This document shows, one piece after another, positions 35,418-43,886 of a stretch of 64,000 bases of DNA. The translations under genes and the position numbers were made by a program. The DNA is from Actinoplanes ianthinogenes (GTDB taxonomy: Bacteria; Actinomycetota; Actinomycetes; Mycobacteriales; Micromonosporaceae), in NCBI RefSeq assembly GCF_018324205.1, contig NZ_AP023356.1:5066001-5130000 (forward strand). The letters are read 5' to 3'. The notes below the pieces were generated by a model. It was not told the origin of the DNA. It was given only the letters and a program-made list of their open reading frames with translations, and searched no databases. Positions within the stretch are counted from its first letter, which is position 1. The number at the start of each line of letters is the position of its first letter.

Positions 35418-36026
35418 TTATTTGGCGGCGCCGCCGGCTTTCAGCGAGCCGAGCACCGACGCGGCCAGTTTCTCCAGGTAGTCGTCGCTCATCGGCTGCC
35501 GGGAGACGGCCAGCCGCCAATACAGCGGGCCGAGGATCAGGTCGACGGCCACCTCCGGATCGGTGTCCTCGGGCAGCTCGCCCCGGGCGATGGCCTGGCC
35601 GACCAGTTTCTCCCCGACCGACTGCTGGTGGGTGCGCAGCACCCGTTGCAGGGTCTCGGCGATCTGCGGGTTCCGCGCCGCCTCGGCCATCAGGTCGGGG
35701 ATGATCTGCGAGGCCACCCGGTGCTGCAGCGCCTTGCTGACGATCATCATGAGCAGGTCGAGGTCGCCGGAGAACGAGCCGGTGTCCGGAAGTGGCACCT
35801 TGCGACCGGCGACTTCCGTGATGATCTCCAGTACCATCTCCAGCTTGTTGCTCCATCGCCGGTAGATGGCGGTCTTGCCGACGCCGGCACGCCGGGCCAC
35901 GGCCTCGATCGACAGGCGGCCGTAACCGACCTCTGCCAGCTCACTCATGACCGCGTTACGAATCGCCACGGTGATGTCGTTCCGGAGCACCGCCGCTCCG
36001 GCAGGTGCGCGTTTGACTGTCGCCAC
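35418..36026 (-). CDS. TetR family transcriptional regulator
   Basis: Predicted 202 residues. The N-terminal helix-turn-helix is clear (VMSELAEVGYGRLSIEAVAR then RAGVGKTAIYRRWSNK), and the C-terminal domain with RVASQIIPDLMAEAARNPQ suggests the TetR_C_16-like subgroup. It diverges from the ABC exporter permease gene across about 190 bases. TAGCGCTA at 36037-36044, 11 bases before its start, is a short palindrome that could be part of its operator. The effector is unknown. Confidence 0.87.
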   Translation of the reverse strand: MATVKRAPAGAAVLRNDITVAIRNAVMSELAEVGYGRLSIEAVARRAGVGKTAIYRRWSNKLEMVLEIITEVAGRKVPLPDTGSFSGDLDLLMMIVSKALQHRVASQIIPDLMAEAARNPQIAETLQRVLRTHQQSVGEKLVGQAIARGELPEDTDPEVAVDLILGPLYWRLAVSRQPMSDDYLEKLAASVLGSLKAGGAAK

Positions 36027-36213
36027 CCGGTAACTATAGCGCTACGACGTAACGGTTGCGTTCCGCCGTTTGGTCGGCTACCGTTCCTTCAACGTCGATA
36101 CGAACCCGTTCCATCGGCGTCGGCGGACGCCTGTCATGCTGCTAGCTGTGTTCGAAGGCAAGTCACCGGAGTCCGCTGCTTCGCCCGGGCTGACGAGATC
36201 GGAGCACCAGTCC

Positions 36214-37107
36214 ATGCCAGAGACGGCGGTTGCCGATGCCGCTACCGGCGTTTCCCCCAGGGATCTCGCCCGACGGCACGGCCTCACCTCTTCCGGGCGT
36301 CGGCTCGGACTCGTGGAGTACTCCCGCAAGCTGTGGGGGTATCGCCACTTCATCGCCGCGCACGCCAAGGCGAAGACGACGTCCTCGCTGGGCAACACGA
36401 ACCTCGGCGCGCTGTGGCAGGTGCTGACGCCGGCGCTCAACGCCTTCGTCTACTACATCATCTTCGGTGTGGTGATCGGCACACGTGGCGGTGTCGACAA
36501 CTTCGTGGCGTATCTCTGCATCGGCGTCTTCGTCTTCCAGTTCACCCAGTCGGTGGTGCAGAACGGCATCAATGCCATCACCGGCAACCTGGGCCTGATC
36601 CGGGCGCTGCACTTCCCGCGGGCCAGCCTGCCGCTGTCGGTGGCCCTGGTGGAGATCCGCAACTTCGTCACCGCGCTGGTCGTGCTGCTGGTGATCGTGG
36701 TCGTCAAGGAGCCGGTCAACCTGGAGTGGCTGCTGGTCATCCCGGCGATGATCCTCCAGTCGATCTTCAACACCGGGCTGGCGCTGGCCTGCGCCCGGTT
36801 CGGCTCCAAGATGCGCGACGTCAAGCAGCTGATCCCGTTCATCATGCGGTTCTGGCTGTACGGCTCGGCCGTGCTCTACCCGGTCACCCGGTTCACCGAG
36901 CACCTGCACGGCTGGAAGCTGTTCGCCGTCGAGCTGAACCCGCTGCTGGTCTTCATCGAGCTCTACCGGCACGCGCTGATGGAGAACGTGAAGCTGGCCG
37001 GCAGCCCGGCCCAGCTCTGGACCGAGGCGGTCATCTGGTCGCTGGTCGTGGGCCTGGGCGGCTTCGTCTACTTCTGGCGCGGAGAGAAGGGCTACGGCCG
37101 TGGCTGA
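36214..37107 (+). CDS. ABC-2 type polysaccharide/teichoic acid export permease (Wzm/TagG-like)
   Basis: Predicted 297 residues with an amphipathic N-terminal stretch and six hydrophobic segments typical of ABC2_membrane permeases (NTNLGALWQVLTPALNAFVY is the usual cytoplasmic motif before helix 1). ATG 36214 follows GGAG; an upstream frame to 36070 lacks a ribosome site. The gene overlaps the ATPase gene by 8 bases, giving a complete two-component exporter. It should move an undecaprenyl-linked glycan or teichoic acid across the membrane, possibly the glycan made by the operon at 48.8-55.4 kb, although the two loci are not adjacent. Confidence 0.88.
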   Translation: MPETAVADAATGVSPRDLARRHGLTSSGRRLGLVEYSRKLWGYRHFIAAHAKAKTTSSLGNTNLGALWQVLTPALNAFVYYIIFGVVIGTRGGVDNFVAYLCIGVFVFQFTQSVVQNGINAITGNLGLIRALHFPRASLPLSVALVEIRNFVTALVVLLVIVVVKEPVNLEWLLVIPAMILQSIFNTGLALACARFGSKMRDVKQLIPFIMRFWLYGSAVLYPVTRFTEHLHGWKLFAVELNPLLVFIELYRHALMENVKLAGSPAQLWTEAVIWSLVVGLGGFVYFWRGEKGYGRG

Positions 37108-37882
37108 CATCGCCGACGACGAGCGCATCCCCACTGTCATCGCCGACAACGCCCACGTGATCTACAAGATCCACGGGTCGGCCGGTGGTCAGCAGCAGAG
37201 CCCGCTCGCGAGCTTCAAGCGGATCGTCACCCGCACCAAGGCGGCGAACGTCCGGGAGGTGCACGCGGTCAAGGGCGTCTCCTTCGTGGCGTACAAGGGC
37301 GAGGCGATCGGCCTGATCGGCAGCAACGGCTCGGGCAAGTCGACCCTGCTGCGCGCGGTCGCCGGCCTGCTGCCGGTGGCCCGTGGCGCGATCTACGCGG
37401 CCGGCCAGCCGTCGCTGCTGGGCGTGAACGCGGCCCTGATGAACGACCTGCCCGGCGACCGCAACGTCGAGCTCGGCTGCCTGGCCATGGGCATGTCGCC
37501 GGCCGAGGTCAAGGAGAAGAAGCAGAGCATCATCGACTTCTCCGGGATCAACGACCGGGGCGACTTCGCCTCGCTGCCGATGCGGACGTACTCCTCCGGC
37601 ATGGGTGCCCGGCTGCGCTTCTCGATCGCCGCGGCCAAGCAGCACGACGTGCTGCTCATCGACGAGGCGCTGGCCACCGGTGACGCCAAGTTCCGCAAGC
37701 GCAGCGAGGCCCGGGTCCGCGAGCTGCGGGCCGAGGCCGGCACGGTGTTCCTGGTCAGCCACAGCGAGCAGTCGATCCGGGACACCTGCGAGCGGGTGAT
37801 CTGGCTGGAGTCCGGGCTGATCCGGGCGGACGGCCCGACCGAGGACGTGCTCAAGGAGTACGAGGCCTTCAGCCGCAAGTAA
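37100..37882 (+). CDS. ABC polysaccharide/teichoic acid exporter ATPase (Wzt/TagH-like)
   Basis: Predicted 260-residue ATPase with Walker A GSNGSGKST, the exporter-type signature YSSGMGARLRFSIA and Walker B VLLIDEALATGD. An additional N-terminal ~60-residue segment (VIYKIHGSAGG to EVHAVKGVSF) is typical of teichoic-acid ATPases. It has no C-terminal carbohydrate-binding domain, so it should act without the O-antigen cap recognition seen in longer Wzt proteins. GTG 37100 lies within the end of the permease gene. Confidence 0.9.
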   Translation: MADIADDERIPTVIADNAHVIYKIHGSAGGQQQSPLASFKRIVTRTKAANVREVHAVKGVSFVAYKGEAIGLIGSNGSGKSTLLRAVAGLLPVARGAIYAAGQPSLLGVNAALMNDLPGDRNVELGCLAMGMSPAEVKEKKQSIIDFSGINDRGDFASLPMRTYSSGMGARLRFSIAAAKQHDVLLIDEALATGDAKFRKRSEARVRELRAEAGTVFLVSHSEQSIRDTCERVIWLESGLIRADGPTEDVLKEYEAFSRK

Positions 37883-37945
37883 CGGCTAAGCCCGCCGGGT
37901 CCCCCCGCCGAACGGGTAGAGGGGGACCGAGCGGGAGGGGCCGGG

Positions 37946-38503
37946 ATGCGGCGCGTCAAGACCGGGCTGGTGCTGGCGGCCGCGCTGGTGACCGCCGGAT
38001 GCGGCTCCGGTTCCGGCTCCGGGACGACCCCGGCGACGGCCTCCGCGCCCAGTCCCGGCGGCACCTGGTCGGTGCTGGTCTCCGGCAGCGCCACCCCGAG
38101 CCCGACGCCGTCGCTGGGCAGTGCCCGCCCGACCGCCGGGGTGACCGCGTCGCTGCCGTCGGCGAACCCGAGTTGCACCAAGGCCTGGCCGGCCACCGAT
38201 CCGGTGCTGATCCCGGTGGCGGTGACCCCGATCGCGGGCGGCTTCAAGGTGGAGTGGCCCCGGCAGTACGACTCGAACTACCGGGTCACCGCCGTCCCGC
38301 AGAAACTGGTCTCCGGCGCCCAGCCGGCGCCGGTGTGGAAGAACGTCCCGGCCGGCACCGGCTGCACCATCAGCGCCACGATCACCGGGCTGATCCCGGG
38401 CGCGCCCTACGTCGTCTGGCTGGACGCGCCGAACACGGGCTACGAGGCCGACGGCACCCGGCACCTGTACAGCGGCCGTAGCGGGGTGGTTTACCCCAAG
38501 TGA
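37946..38503 (+). CDS. Secreted lipoprotein with fibronectin-III-like domain
   Basis: Predicted 185 residues. The signal ends in a lipobox LVTAGC (cysteine at about residue 19), followed by a Gly/Ser/Thr/Pro-rich linker and, from about residue 95, a beta-rich segment (GGFKVEWPRQYDSNYRVTAVP to GAPYVVWLDAP) that resembles a fibronectin type III domain. It is probably anchored to the outer face of the membrane. Its last 13 bases overlap the end of the convergent DHA2 exporter gene. The function is unknown. Confidence 0.8.
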   Translation: MRRVKTGLVLAAALVTAGCGSGSGSGTTPATASAPSPGGTWSVLVSGSATPSPTPSLGSARPTAGVTASLPSANPSCTKAWPATDPVLIPVAVTPIAGGFKVEWPRQYDSNYRVTAVPQKLVSGAQPAPVWKNVPAGTGCTISATITGLIPGAPYVVWLDAPNTGYEADGTRHLYSGRSGVVYPK

Positions 38504-40134
38504 TCGCCCTCCGGCTTTCCCTGCCGGGGCATCAGGAAGCTCAGCCCGAAGGCGGCGAGCAGGAGCAGCAGGGACACCCCGGAGGTCCGGACGGTGGTGT
38601 CCTCGAAGCCGGCCCGCACCTGCTCGGCGGCGTAAGCCGTCAGCTCGGGCGAGGCGGGCCCACCGGCGGACCGGCAGGACGGCGGCGTGACGTCCGGATT
38701 CTCCTCGGCCACCCGATCGGTCAGGCAGTCCCGCAGTCCACTGATCGCGGCCGCCGGCACCCCACGCAGCGAGTCCGCCGAGCTGTCCACGTGCCGCCCG
38801 ACCGCTCCGGGCAGCAGCGCGAAGAAGATCGTGCCGAGCACCGCGATGCCGAACGCCCCGCCGAGCTGCTGCACCGAGGTGATCGCCCCGGACGCCGAGC
38901 CGCTCTCCTCGTCGTCGACGCCGGCCAGCACGATGCCGAAGAACGGCGCCATCGCCAGGCCCATGCCGATGCCGAGCAGCAGCAGCGCCGGGATCATGTG
39001 CCACGGCGTGATGTCCGCGCCGGCCCAGTGCACGGTGCCGGCGAAGGCCACGGTGCCGAGGACCATCACGAGGGTGCCGAGCTGGAGCAGTTTGCGGCCC
39101 ATCTTCTCGGCCAGTCCGGCGCCGGCCACGATGAAGCCGGCCACCATGCCGAGCGCCTGCGGCAGCGTGGTGAGGCCGGCCTTGAGCGGGGTGTAACCCA
39201 GGCCGATCTGGAGGTAGAACGTGAAGACCAGGCCGGTGCCGATCAGCGAGGCGAAGAACATCAGGCCCAGGGCCAGGCCGCCGGTGAACGCCCGCTTGCG
39301 GAACAGGCTCGGGGTGACCAGCGGGTCGAGCCCGCGCTTGTCCCGGCGACCCTCGTAGACCGCGAACAGCCCGAACGCCACCACGCCGAGCGCCAGCATC
39401 CCGAACGTCCACACCGGCCAGTCCAGCTCCCGGCCCTGCACCAGTGGGAAGAGCAGCAGGAACGCGCCGACCGCGGCGAACACCACGCCGAGTCCGTCGA
39501 GCTTCGGAGCGCGTTCCAGGCGGGACTCGGGCAGGAACCGGATGGCGCCGATCACCGCGAAGACGCCGAGCGGCAGGTTGATGAAGAAGATCATCCGCCA
39601 GCCGGTGCCGAAGTAGTCCGCGTCGACCAGCCAGCCGGCCAGGATCGGGCCGCCGACCGAGGCGAGGCCCATCACCGGGCCGAACGCGCCGAACGCCTTG
39701 GCCCGCTCGGCCGGGCCGAACATCTCCCGCAGCATGCCCAGGCCCTGCGGCAGCATCAGCGCGCCGAACAGGCCCTGCACGGTCCGCGCGCCGACCAGCA
39801 CGCCCGGCGACGGGGCCAGTGCGCAGGCCAGCGAGGCCAGGGTGAAGCCGGCCGCGCCGATCAGGAACATCCGGCGGCGGCCGTAGATGTCGCCCAGCCG
39901 GCCACCGGTGAGCAGGCCGATGGCCATGGCCAGGGTGTATGCCGCGCCGAGCCACTGGATCAGGCTGTACGACCCGCCGAGCTCGGTCCGGATCACCGGA
40001 CCGGCGATCGTGGTGACCAGCGCGTCGAGCAGGTCCATCACCTCGACCGCGAGAATCACGAAGAGCGCGATCCACCGATAGCGGTAGGCCGCCTCGGGTG
40101 CCGTCGTCTCTGTTTGAACACTGTTCGTCGTCAC
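38491..40134 (-). CDS. DHA2-family MFS drug exporter
   Basis: Predicted 547 residues and fourteen transmembrane segments, typical of EmrB/QacA-type proton antiporters. Marks are VMDLLDALVTTIAGPVI in helix 1, GGRLGDIYGRRRMFL after helix 2, and WRMIFFINLPLG after helix 6. The GTG at 40134 (VTTNSVQTETT) is preferred; an in-frame TTG at 40170 would run through the operator cluster. It diverges from a TetR gene, with three palindromes between or at the start, so it is almost certainly repressed by that TetR. Confidence 0.88.
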   Translation of the reverse strand: MTTNSVQTETTAPEAAYRYRWIALFVILAVEVMDLLDALVTTIAGPVIRTELGGSYSLIQWLGAAYTLAMAIGLLTGGRLGDIYGRRRMFLIGAAGFTLASLACALAPSPGVLVGARTVQGLFGALMLPQGLGMLREMFGPAERAKAFGAFGPVMGLASVGGPILAGWLVDADYFGTGWRMIFFINLPLGVFAVIGAIRFLPESRLERAPKLDGLGVVFAAVGAFLLLFPLVQGRELDWPVWTFGMLALGVVAFGLFAVYEGRRDKRGLDPLVTPSLFRKRAFTGGLALGLMFFASLIGTGLVFTFYLQIGLGYTPLKAGLTTLPQALGMVAGFIVAGAGLAEKMGRKLLQLGTLVMVLGTVAFAGTVHWAGADITPWHMIPALLLLGIGMGLAMAPFFGIVLAGVDDEESGSASGAITSVQQLGGAFGIAVLGTIFFALLPGAVGRHVDSSADSLRGVPAAAISGLRDCLTDRVAEENPDVTPPSCRSAGGPASPELTAYAAEQVRAGFEDTTVRTSGVSLLLLLAAFGLSFLMPRQGKPEGDHLG

Positions 40135-40163
40135 GAACACTGTTCTAGTGGCGAACACTGTTC
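40116..40163. promoter_or_regulatory. Triple palindromic operator GAACACTGTTC
   Basis: Three identical 11-bp palindromes GAACACTGTTC lie at 40116-40126, 40135-40145 and 40153-40163, spaced 19 and 18 bases, i.e. on nearly the same face of the helix. They sit across the DHA2 start and just upstream of the tetR gene, and are the obvious binding sites of that regulator. Confidence 0.9.
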
Positions 40164-40185
40164 GTGTCAACTAAATTAGGAAGCG

Positions 40186-40905
40186 ATGAAGACCTCCCCC
40201 TGGAGCCCGCTCCCCGACCGGCAGCCGGCCCGCGTGCAGCTCGACCGCGAGCAGATCATCGACGCCGCGCTGCGGATCAGTGACGCCGAGGGCATCGACG
40301 CGGTCAGCACCCGGCGGGTCGCCGCCGAGTTCGGCACCGGCCCGTCCAGCCTCTACGCGCACGTGGCCAACAAGGACGAGCTGCTCCGGCTGATGTTCGA
40401 CCGGGTCTGCGGCGAGATCGAGCTGCCGGCCCGGGAGCCCGGCCGCTGGCAGGCGCAGATCAGGCAGCTGATGCTGGAGACGCACGAGATCCTCCAGGCG
40501 CACAACGACCTGGCTCGCGTCGCGCTCGCCTCGATCCCCACCGGGCCGAACGCGTTACGCGCCTCGGAGTGGATGCTCGGCCTGCTGATCCAGGGCGGGA
40601 TGCCGCCGCACTACGGTGCCTGGTCGATCGAGCGGATCTTTCTGTACGTCACCGCGGACGCGTATGAGAACTCGATCTGGCGCGCCCGCAAACGCCACCT
40701 CAACCAGTCCAAGGATGAGGCGGAGCAGCAGGTCAAGGCCGAGCTGAAGGAGTATTTCGCGGACCTGCCCGACGAGCGGTTCCCCTATCTGCGGGCCAAC
40801 CCGGACGCGATGACCTCGGGCACCGTGCAGGAGCGCTTCGAGTGGGGTCTGGACCTGCTGATCGACGGCCTCGCCCGGCACGTCGTCAGGGAACCCACCG
40901 GATGA
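40186..40905 (+). CDS. TetR regulator of the divergent drug exporter
   Basis: Predicted 239 residues. Helix-turn-helix IIDAALRISDAEGIDAVSTR then RVAAEFGTGPSSLYAHVANK, followed by a longer C-terminal domain of the TetR_C_1 (tetracycline-repressor) kind with WMLGLLIQGGMPPHYGAW. The ATG follows AGGAAG. The exporter gene is divergent, and the three GAACACTGTTC palindromes lie between them, giving a classic inducible efflux switch. The inducer is not known. Confidence 0.9.
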   Translation: MKTSPWSPLPDRQPARVQLDREQIIDAALRISDAEGIDAVSTRRVAAEFGTGPSSLYAHVANKDELLRLMFDRVCGEIELPAREPGRWQAQIRQLMLETHEILQAHNDLARVALASIPTGPNALRASEWMLGLLIQGGMPPHYGAWSIERIFLYVTADAYENSIWRARKRHLNQSKDEAEQQVKAELKEYFADLPDERFPYLRANPDAMTSGTVQERFEWGLDLLIDGLARHVVREPTG

Positions 40906-40932
40906 GACGTTGCTCACCGGTGCCCGCTTTTC

Positions 40933-41331
40933 TCAAACTGTCGGGAGACCGGCTTCCCGCCAGGCCTTGAAGCCGCCGGCCAGGTCGGTGGCGCGGTGCA
41001 GGCCGAGGTCCTGGAGAGCGGCGGCGGCCAGGCTGCTGGTGTATCCCTCCTGGCAGGTGATGATCACCTGGAGGTCGTAGCGGTCGGCGAACGGCAGGCG
41101 GGCGTCGCTGCGCGGATCGAGGCGCCACTCCAGCACGTTGCGTTCGATGATCAGGGCGCCCGGGATCTCGCCGTGCTCGGCGCGCTGGGCGGCCGGGCGG
41201 ATGTCGATCAGGACCGCGCCGTCACGGACCGCTGCGTCGGTCTCGGCCGGGCCGAGCCGGACCAGCCGGGCGCGGGCCTCGTCGAGGATCTCGGCGATGC
41301 TCCGGGCGCCGGGCGGGGCGGCGGTCACCAC
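40933..41331 (-). CDS. Rhodanese-domain protein
   Basis: Predicted 132-residue single rhodanese domain. The active-site loop is CQEGYTS with the catalytic cysteine, preceded by LIDIRPAAQRAEHGEIPGAL. It likely transfers sulfane sulfur. Its start overlaps the end of the cysteine dioxygenase gene by 7 bases, so the two work together: the dioxygenase oxidises cysteine or a related thiol and the rhodanese handles sulfur. It is convergent with tetR, 27 bases apart. Confidence 0.88.
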   Translation of the reverse strand: MVTAAPPGARSIAEILDEARARLVRLGPAETDAAVRDGAVLIDIRPAAQRAEHGEIPGALIIERNVLEWRLDPRSDARLPFADRYDLQVIITCQEGYTSSLAAAALQDLGLHRATDLAGGFKAWREAGLPTV

Positions 41332-41798
41332 TGCGCACCGGCCCGCTCGACGCTGAGGGTCTCCAGGCCGGCCGGGCCGAGGCGGTACTTCGTCATGCTG
41401 GTCAGCGCCGGGCCGTAGACGTGGATGCTGATCGCCGGGTCCAGGCCGCGGTTGACGATCCGGTGCACGTGGTGCTCGCCGAACCGGCGGCCGGCCCCCT
41501 CGCCGAGGTCGCGGGTGACCACCCGGGGCGCGTCCGCGGGACCGCCGACGGTGTCCTCGGTGAGGGTGCCGCTGTAGACGTGGAAGGCGCCGGCCGAGCC
41601 GCCGTGGTCGTGCAACTCGGTCTGCTGCCCGGGCAGCCAGGTGAGCAGCCAGACCTCGTAGTCGTCAGCGACCGCCAGCCGGTGGTACCACCGCTCGGCC
41701 GGGTCGAACCGGGGCGGCACCACCCACCCCTCCGGCGCGTTGGCGAATTGCCGCGCGACGGCGAGATGGTCGAGGCGGACAGCGGTGGCGGCGCTCAT
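41325..41798 (-). CDS. Cysteine dioxygenase family protein
   Basis: Predicted 157-residue cupin iron enzyme oxidising cysteine (or another small thiol) to a sulfinate. The iron ligands are visible as HDHGGSAGAFHVYSG (H-x-H) and the later HHVHRIVNRG. ATG 41798 follows GGGGGG; a longer frame starts in the operator region. It is co-translated with the rhodanese gene. Palindromes upstream suggest sulfur- or thiol-responsive control. Confidence 0.85.
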   Translation of the reverse strand: MSAATAVRLDHLAVARQFANAPEGWVVPPRFDPAERWYHRLAVADDYEVWLLTWLPGQQTELHDHGGSAGAFHVYSGTLTEDTVGGPADAPRVVTRDLGEGAGRRFGEHHVHRIVNRGLDPAISIHVYGPALTSMTKYRLGPAGLETLSVERAGAQW

Positions 41799-41825
41799 GG
41801 GTACCCCCCTTGGTCTGACATACAT

Positions 41826-41846
41826 AACCTATCGGCAAGATAGGTT
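41826..41846. promoter_or_regulatory. Putative operator upstream of cysteine dioxygenase
   Basis: AACCTATC-GGCAA-GATAGGTT, a perfect 8-bp inverted repeat with a 5-base spacer, lies 28 bases before the cysteine dioxygenase start and overlaps A+T-rich promoter-like sequence. The regulator is unknown and not encoded next to it. Confidence 0.6.
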
Positions 41847-41898
41847 TTATCACAGATCTTCGGCGGGCGGGTGACTTTCCCGGATCCGGCGCGTCCCC

Positions 41899-41930
41899 CG
41901 AAAGAGGCATAAACGGCTTTGCCTCTTTCG
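41899..41930. promoter_or_regulatory. 10-bp inverted repeat in divergent promoter region
   Basis: CGAAAGAGGC with its exact complement, 12-base loop. It lies between the cysteine dioxygenase and the neprosin gene, where no gene ends. It could be a second operator or a leader hairpin of one of them. Confidence 0.5.
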
Positions 41931-42106
41931 TGACCTGATGCGAAAAACTTCGATACGCATTGGTAGGAACACGCTGCGTGGAACAAAGTGGTCCGGTTGT
42001 CACCGGAATGGCCGACGGCCTCAGCCGTTACGGCAGAGTTCCTGGTCAGGACGTCCCTGGGCAATTGAGAAAGCTATATGGTGAGCCGGTTCCCCCAGCC
42101 CCTGCG

Positions 42107-43198
42107 ATGAACGAGGACGGACACGTGTTGAAGTCACGCCGCGGTCTGCTCGCCGCCGGCCTCGCTGTTGCGGTGATCGGTGCGATCGGAGTCGCCTCCA
42201 CCCTCAACGCGGGCGCTGAGCAGATCCCGGACGCGATCGCGCCCGCGGCGGCGCCGGCCGCCGTGACGCCGCCGGAGATCCTGCCGTGGGGGGAGCGGCC
42301 GCAGCGGGTCAGGCGTGGCCGCGACGGCGCCACCAGCCGGTCGCTGAAGACGGCCGGGCTGAGCGTGGCCGCCCCGGACGCGGGCGCCGACCACCCCGAG
42401 CCGGAGTACGCGCCGAAGGGCCGGACCGCCAGGGGCACGTTCCTCAAGTCGGCGAAGACCAACGTGGTCCCGCCGGAGCCGTCCGCCTCCACCCCGTCCA
42501 CCGCCGACCCGACCCCGTCCGCGTCGCCGACCAGCTCCGCGCCGACGGTGAACTTCCACTACAACGTCGGTTCGCAGGCCGCCGTCACGGACGGCGTCTA
42601 CGCCAACCTGACGATCAACAAGCCGGTGCTCGACAAGAGCGACTATCACACGCTAGCCGAGATCGCGGTGCAGTCCGCGGACGGCAAGCAGATCGTCGAG
42701 GTCGGGTGGAACGTGGACCGGGTGGTGAACGGGGACGACGACCCGCACCTGTTCGTCTACCACTGGGTCAACCGGGAGACGTCCTGCTACAACGGCTGCG
42801 GCTTCGTGCAGTACAGCAAGACCGCCATCGCCGGCGACACCCTGCCGATGGACACCGCCAAGCGGTTCGGCATCCAGTACTTCAACGGCGCCTGGTGGAT
42901 CGCGTACGACACGGAGTGGGTGGGGTACTTCCCGGTCAAGCTCTGGGGTGACGTCGACTTCTCCAAGAGTGGGCTGGTCCAGGTCTTCGGTGAGGTGGCC
43001 GCGGCCTCCGGCAAGCCGTGCACCCAGATGGGCAACGGGAAGCCGTCGACCGACGGGACCGCCGCCCGGATCGGGAGTCTGGCGTACCTGAACGGCCCGG
43101 CCGTGGAGATGTTCGTGCGCAGCACGAGCGAGTACTACAACGTCACCGCGCTCAGCAACCGGACGTTCCGCTACGGCGGCCCCGGTGCCTGTGGGTAA
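42107..43198 (+). CDS. Secreted neprosin-domain protein
   Basis: Predicted 363 residues. An N-terminal hydrophobic segment (RRGLLAAGLAVAVIGAIGVAS) works as signal or anchor, followed by a Pro/Ala/Ser-rich linker to about residue 140. The C-terminal domain fits neprosin (DUF239): EIAVQSADGKQIVEVGWNVD, HLFVYHWVNRETSCYNGCGF, and KRFGIQYFNGAWWIAYD. Neprosin of pitcher plants is a proline-specific peptidase; bacterial members are largely uncharacterised. The start at ATG 42107 is a choice among several; GTG 42125 is also possible. A hairpin terminator follows. Confidence 0.82.
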   Translation: MNEDGHVLKSRRGLLAAGLAVAVIGAIGVASTLNAGAEQIPDAIAPAAAPAAVTPPEILPWGERPQRVRRGRDGATSRSLKTAGLSVAAPDAGADHPEPEYAPKGRTARGTFLKSAKTNVVPPEPSASTPSTADPTPSASPTSSAPTVNFHYNVGSQAAVTDGVYANLTINKPVLDKSDYHTLAEIAVQSADGKQIVEVGWNVDRVVNGDDDPHLFVYHWVNRETSCYNGCGFVQYSKTAIAGDTLPMDTAKRFGIQYFNGAWWIAYDTEWVGYFPVKLWGDVDFSKSGLVQVFGEVAAASGKPCTQMGNGKPSTDGTAARIGSLAYLNGPAVEMFVRSTSEYYNVTALSNRTFRYGGPGACG

Positions 43199-43221
43199 TT
43201 GATCTTCGCAGCTCAACCGGA

Positions 43222-43255
43222 CGATGCCCGGTCCCTCGTAAGGGATCGGGCATCG
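43222..43255 (+). terminator. Hairpin terminator after neprosin-domain gene
   Basis: A 15-bp inverted repeat with one mismatch (CGATGCCCGGTCCCT arm, loop CGTA), followed by ACGTTTT, 23 bases after the stop. Confidence 0.85.
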
Positions 43256-43349
43256 ACGTTTTGCGGTTCTTCGACCCCGCGGTGAACCGGTTGCCGTGCC
43301 AGGATGTACATCCGGGTGGCCGGGCGGAACCCGAGGGGAGCTGGCGCCG

Positions 43350-43886
43350 ATGAAGCGACGGGTGAGCCCCGACGAGCAACTGATGACCGCGCTCTACACG
43401 GAGCACTACTCCGTGCTGATCAATTTCGTCTCGCGATACGTCTCCGATCGGCACAAGGCCGAGGACCTGGTACAGGAGACGCTGTTACGGGCCTGGAAGC
43501 ACATCGACCACCTCGACCCGGAACCCGGGCGAACCAGGTCGTACCTGCTCACCATCGCTCGTAACGTGGTGACCAACGCCTGGCGTGCGGAACAGCGCCG
43601 CCCGCGGCTGGTCTCCGACGAGACCGCGGTCAACTCCGTGCCGTCGGCGGACAATGTGGATCAGATGGTGGAGGGCTGGCTGGTCGCGGAAGCGCTGGAA
43701 CGGCTCTCCCCGGAGCATCGGGCGGTGATACAGGCGATGTACTACGAGGGCCAGAGCGTGGCCGATGCGGCACGACGACTCTCGGTGCCGGAAGGCACGG
43801 TGAAATCGCGCGCCTACTACGCGGTCCGTGCGCTCCGCGCGGTATTCGAGGAGATGGGGATGCTGCGGAGTGGAGGTGCGGCATGA
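43350..43886 (+). CDS. ECF-type RNA polymerase sigma factor
   Basis: Predicted 178 residues. Region 2 reads ALYTEHYSVLINFVSRYV and HKAEDLVQETLLRAWKH; region 4 reads LSPEHRAVIQAMYYEGQSV and AARRLSVPEGTVKSRAYYA. It resembles SigL/ECF19-like factors, which are held inactive by a membrane anti-sigma factor, as encoded next. ATG 43350 follows GAGGGGAG; the gene overlaps the anti-sigma gene as ATGA. The promoter it recognises is not evident in the window. Confidence 0.9.
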   Translation: MKRRVSPDEQLMTALYTEHYSVLINFVSRYVSDRHKAEDLVQETLLRAWKHIDHLDPEPGRTRSYLLTIARNVVTNAWRAEQRRPRLVSDETAVNSVPSADNVDQMVEGWLVAEALERLSPEHRAVIQAMYYEGQSVADAARRLSVPEGTVKSRAYYAVRALRAVFEEMGMLRSGGAA

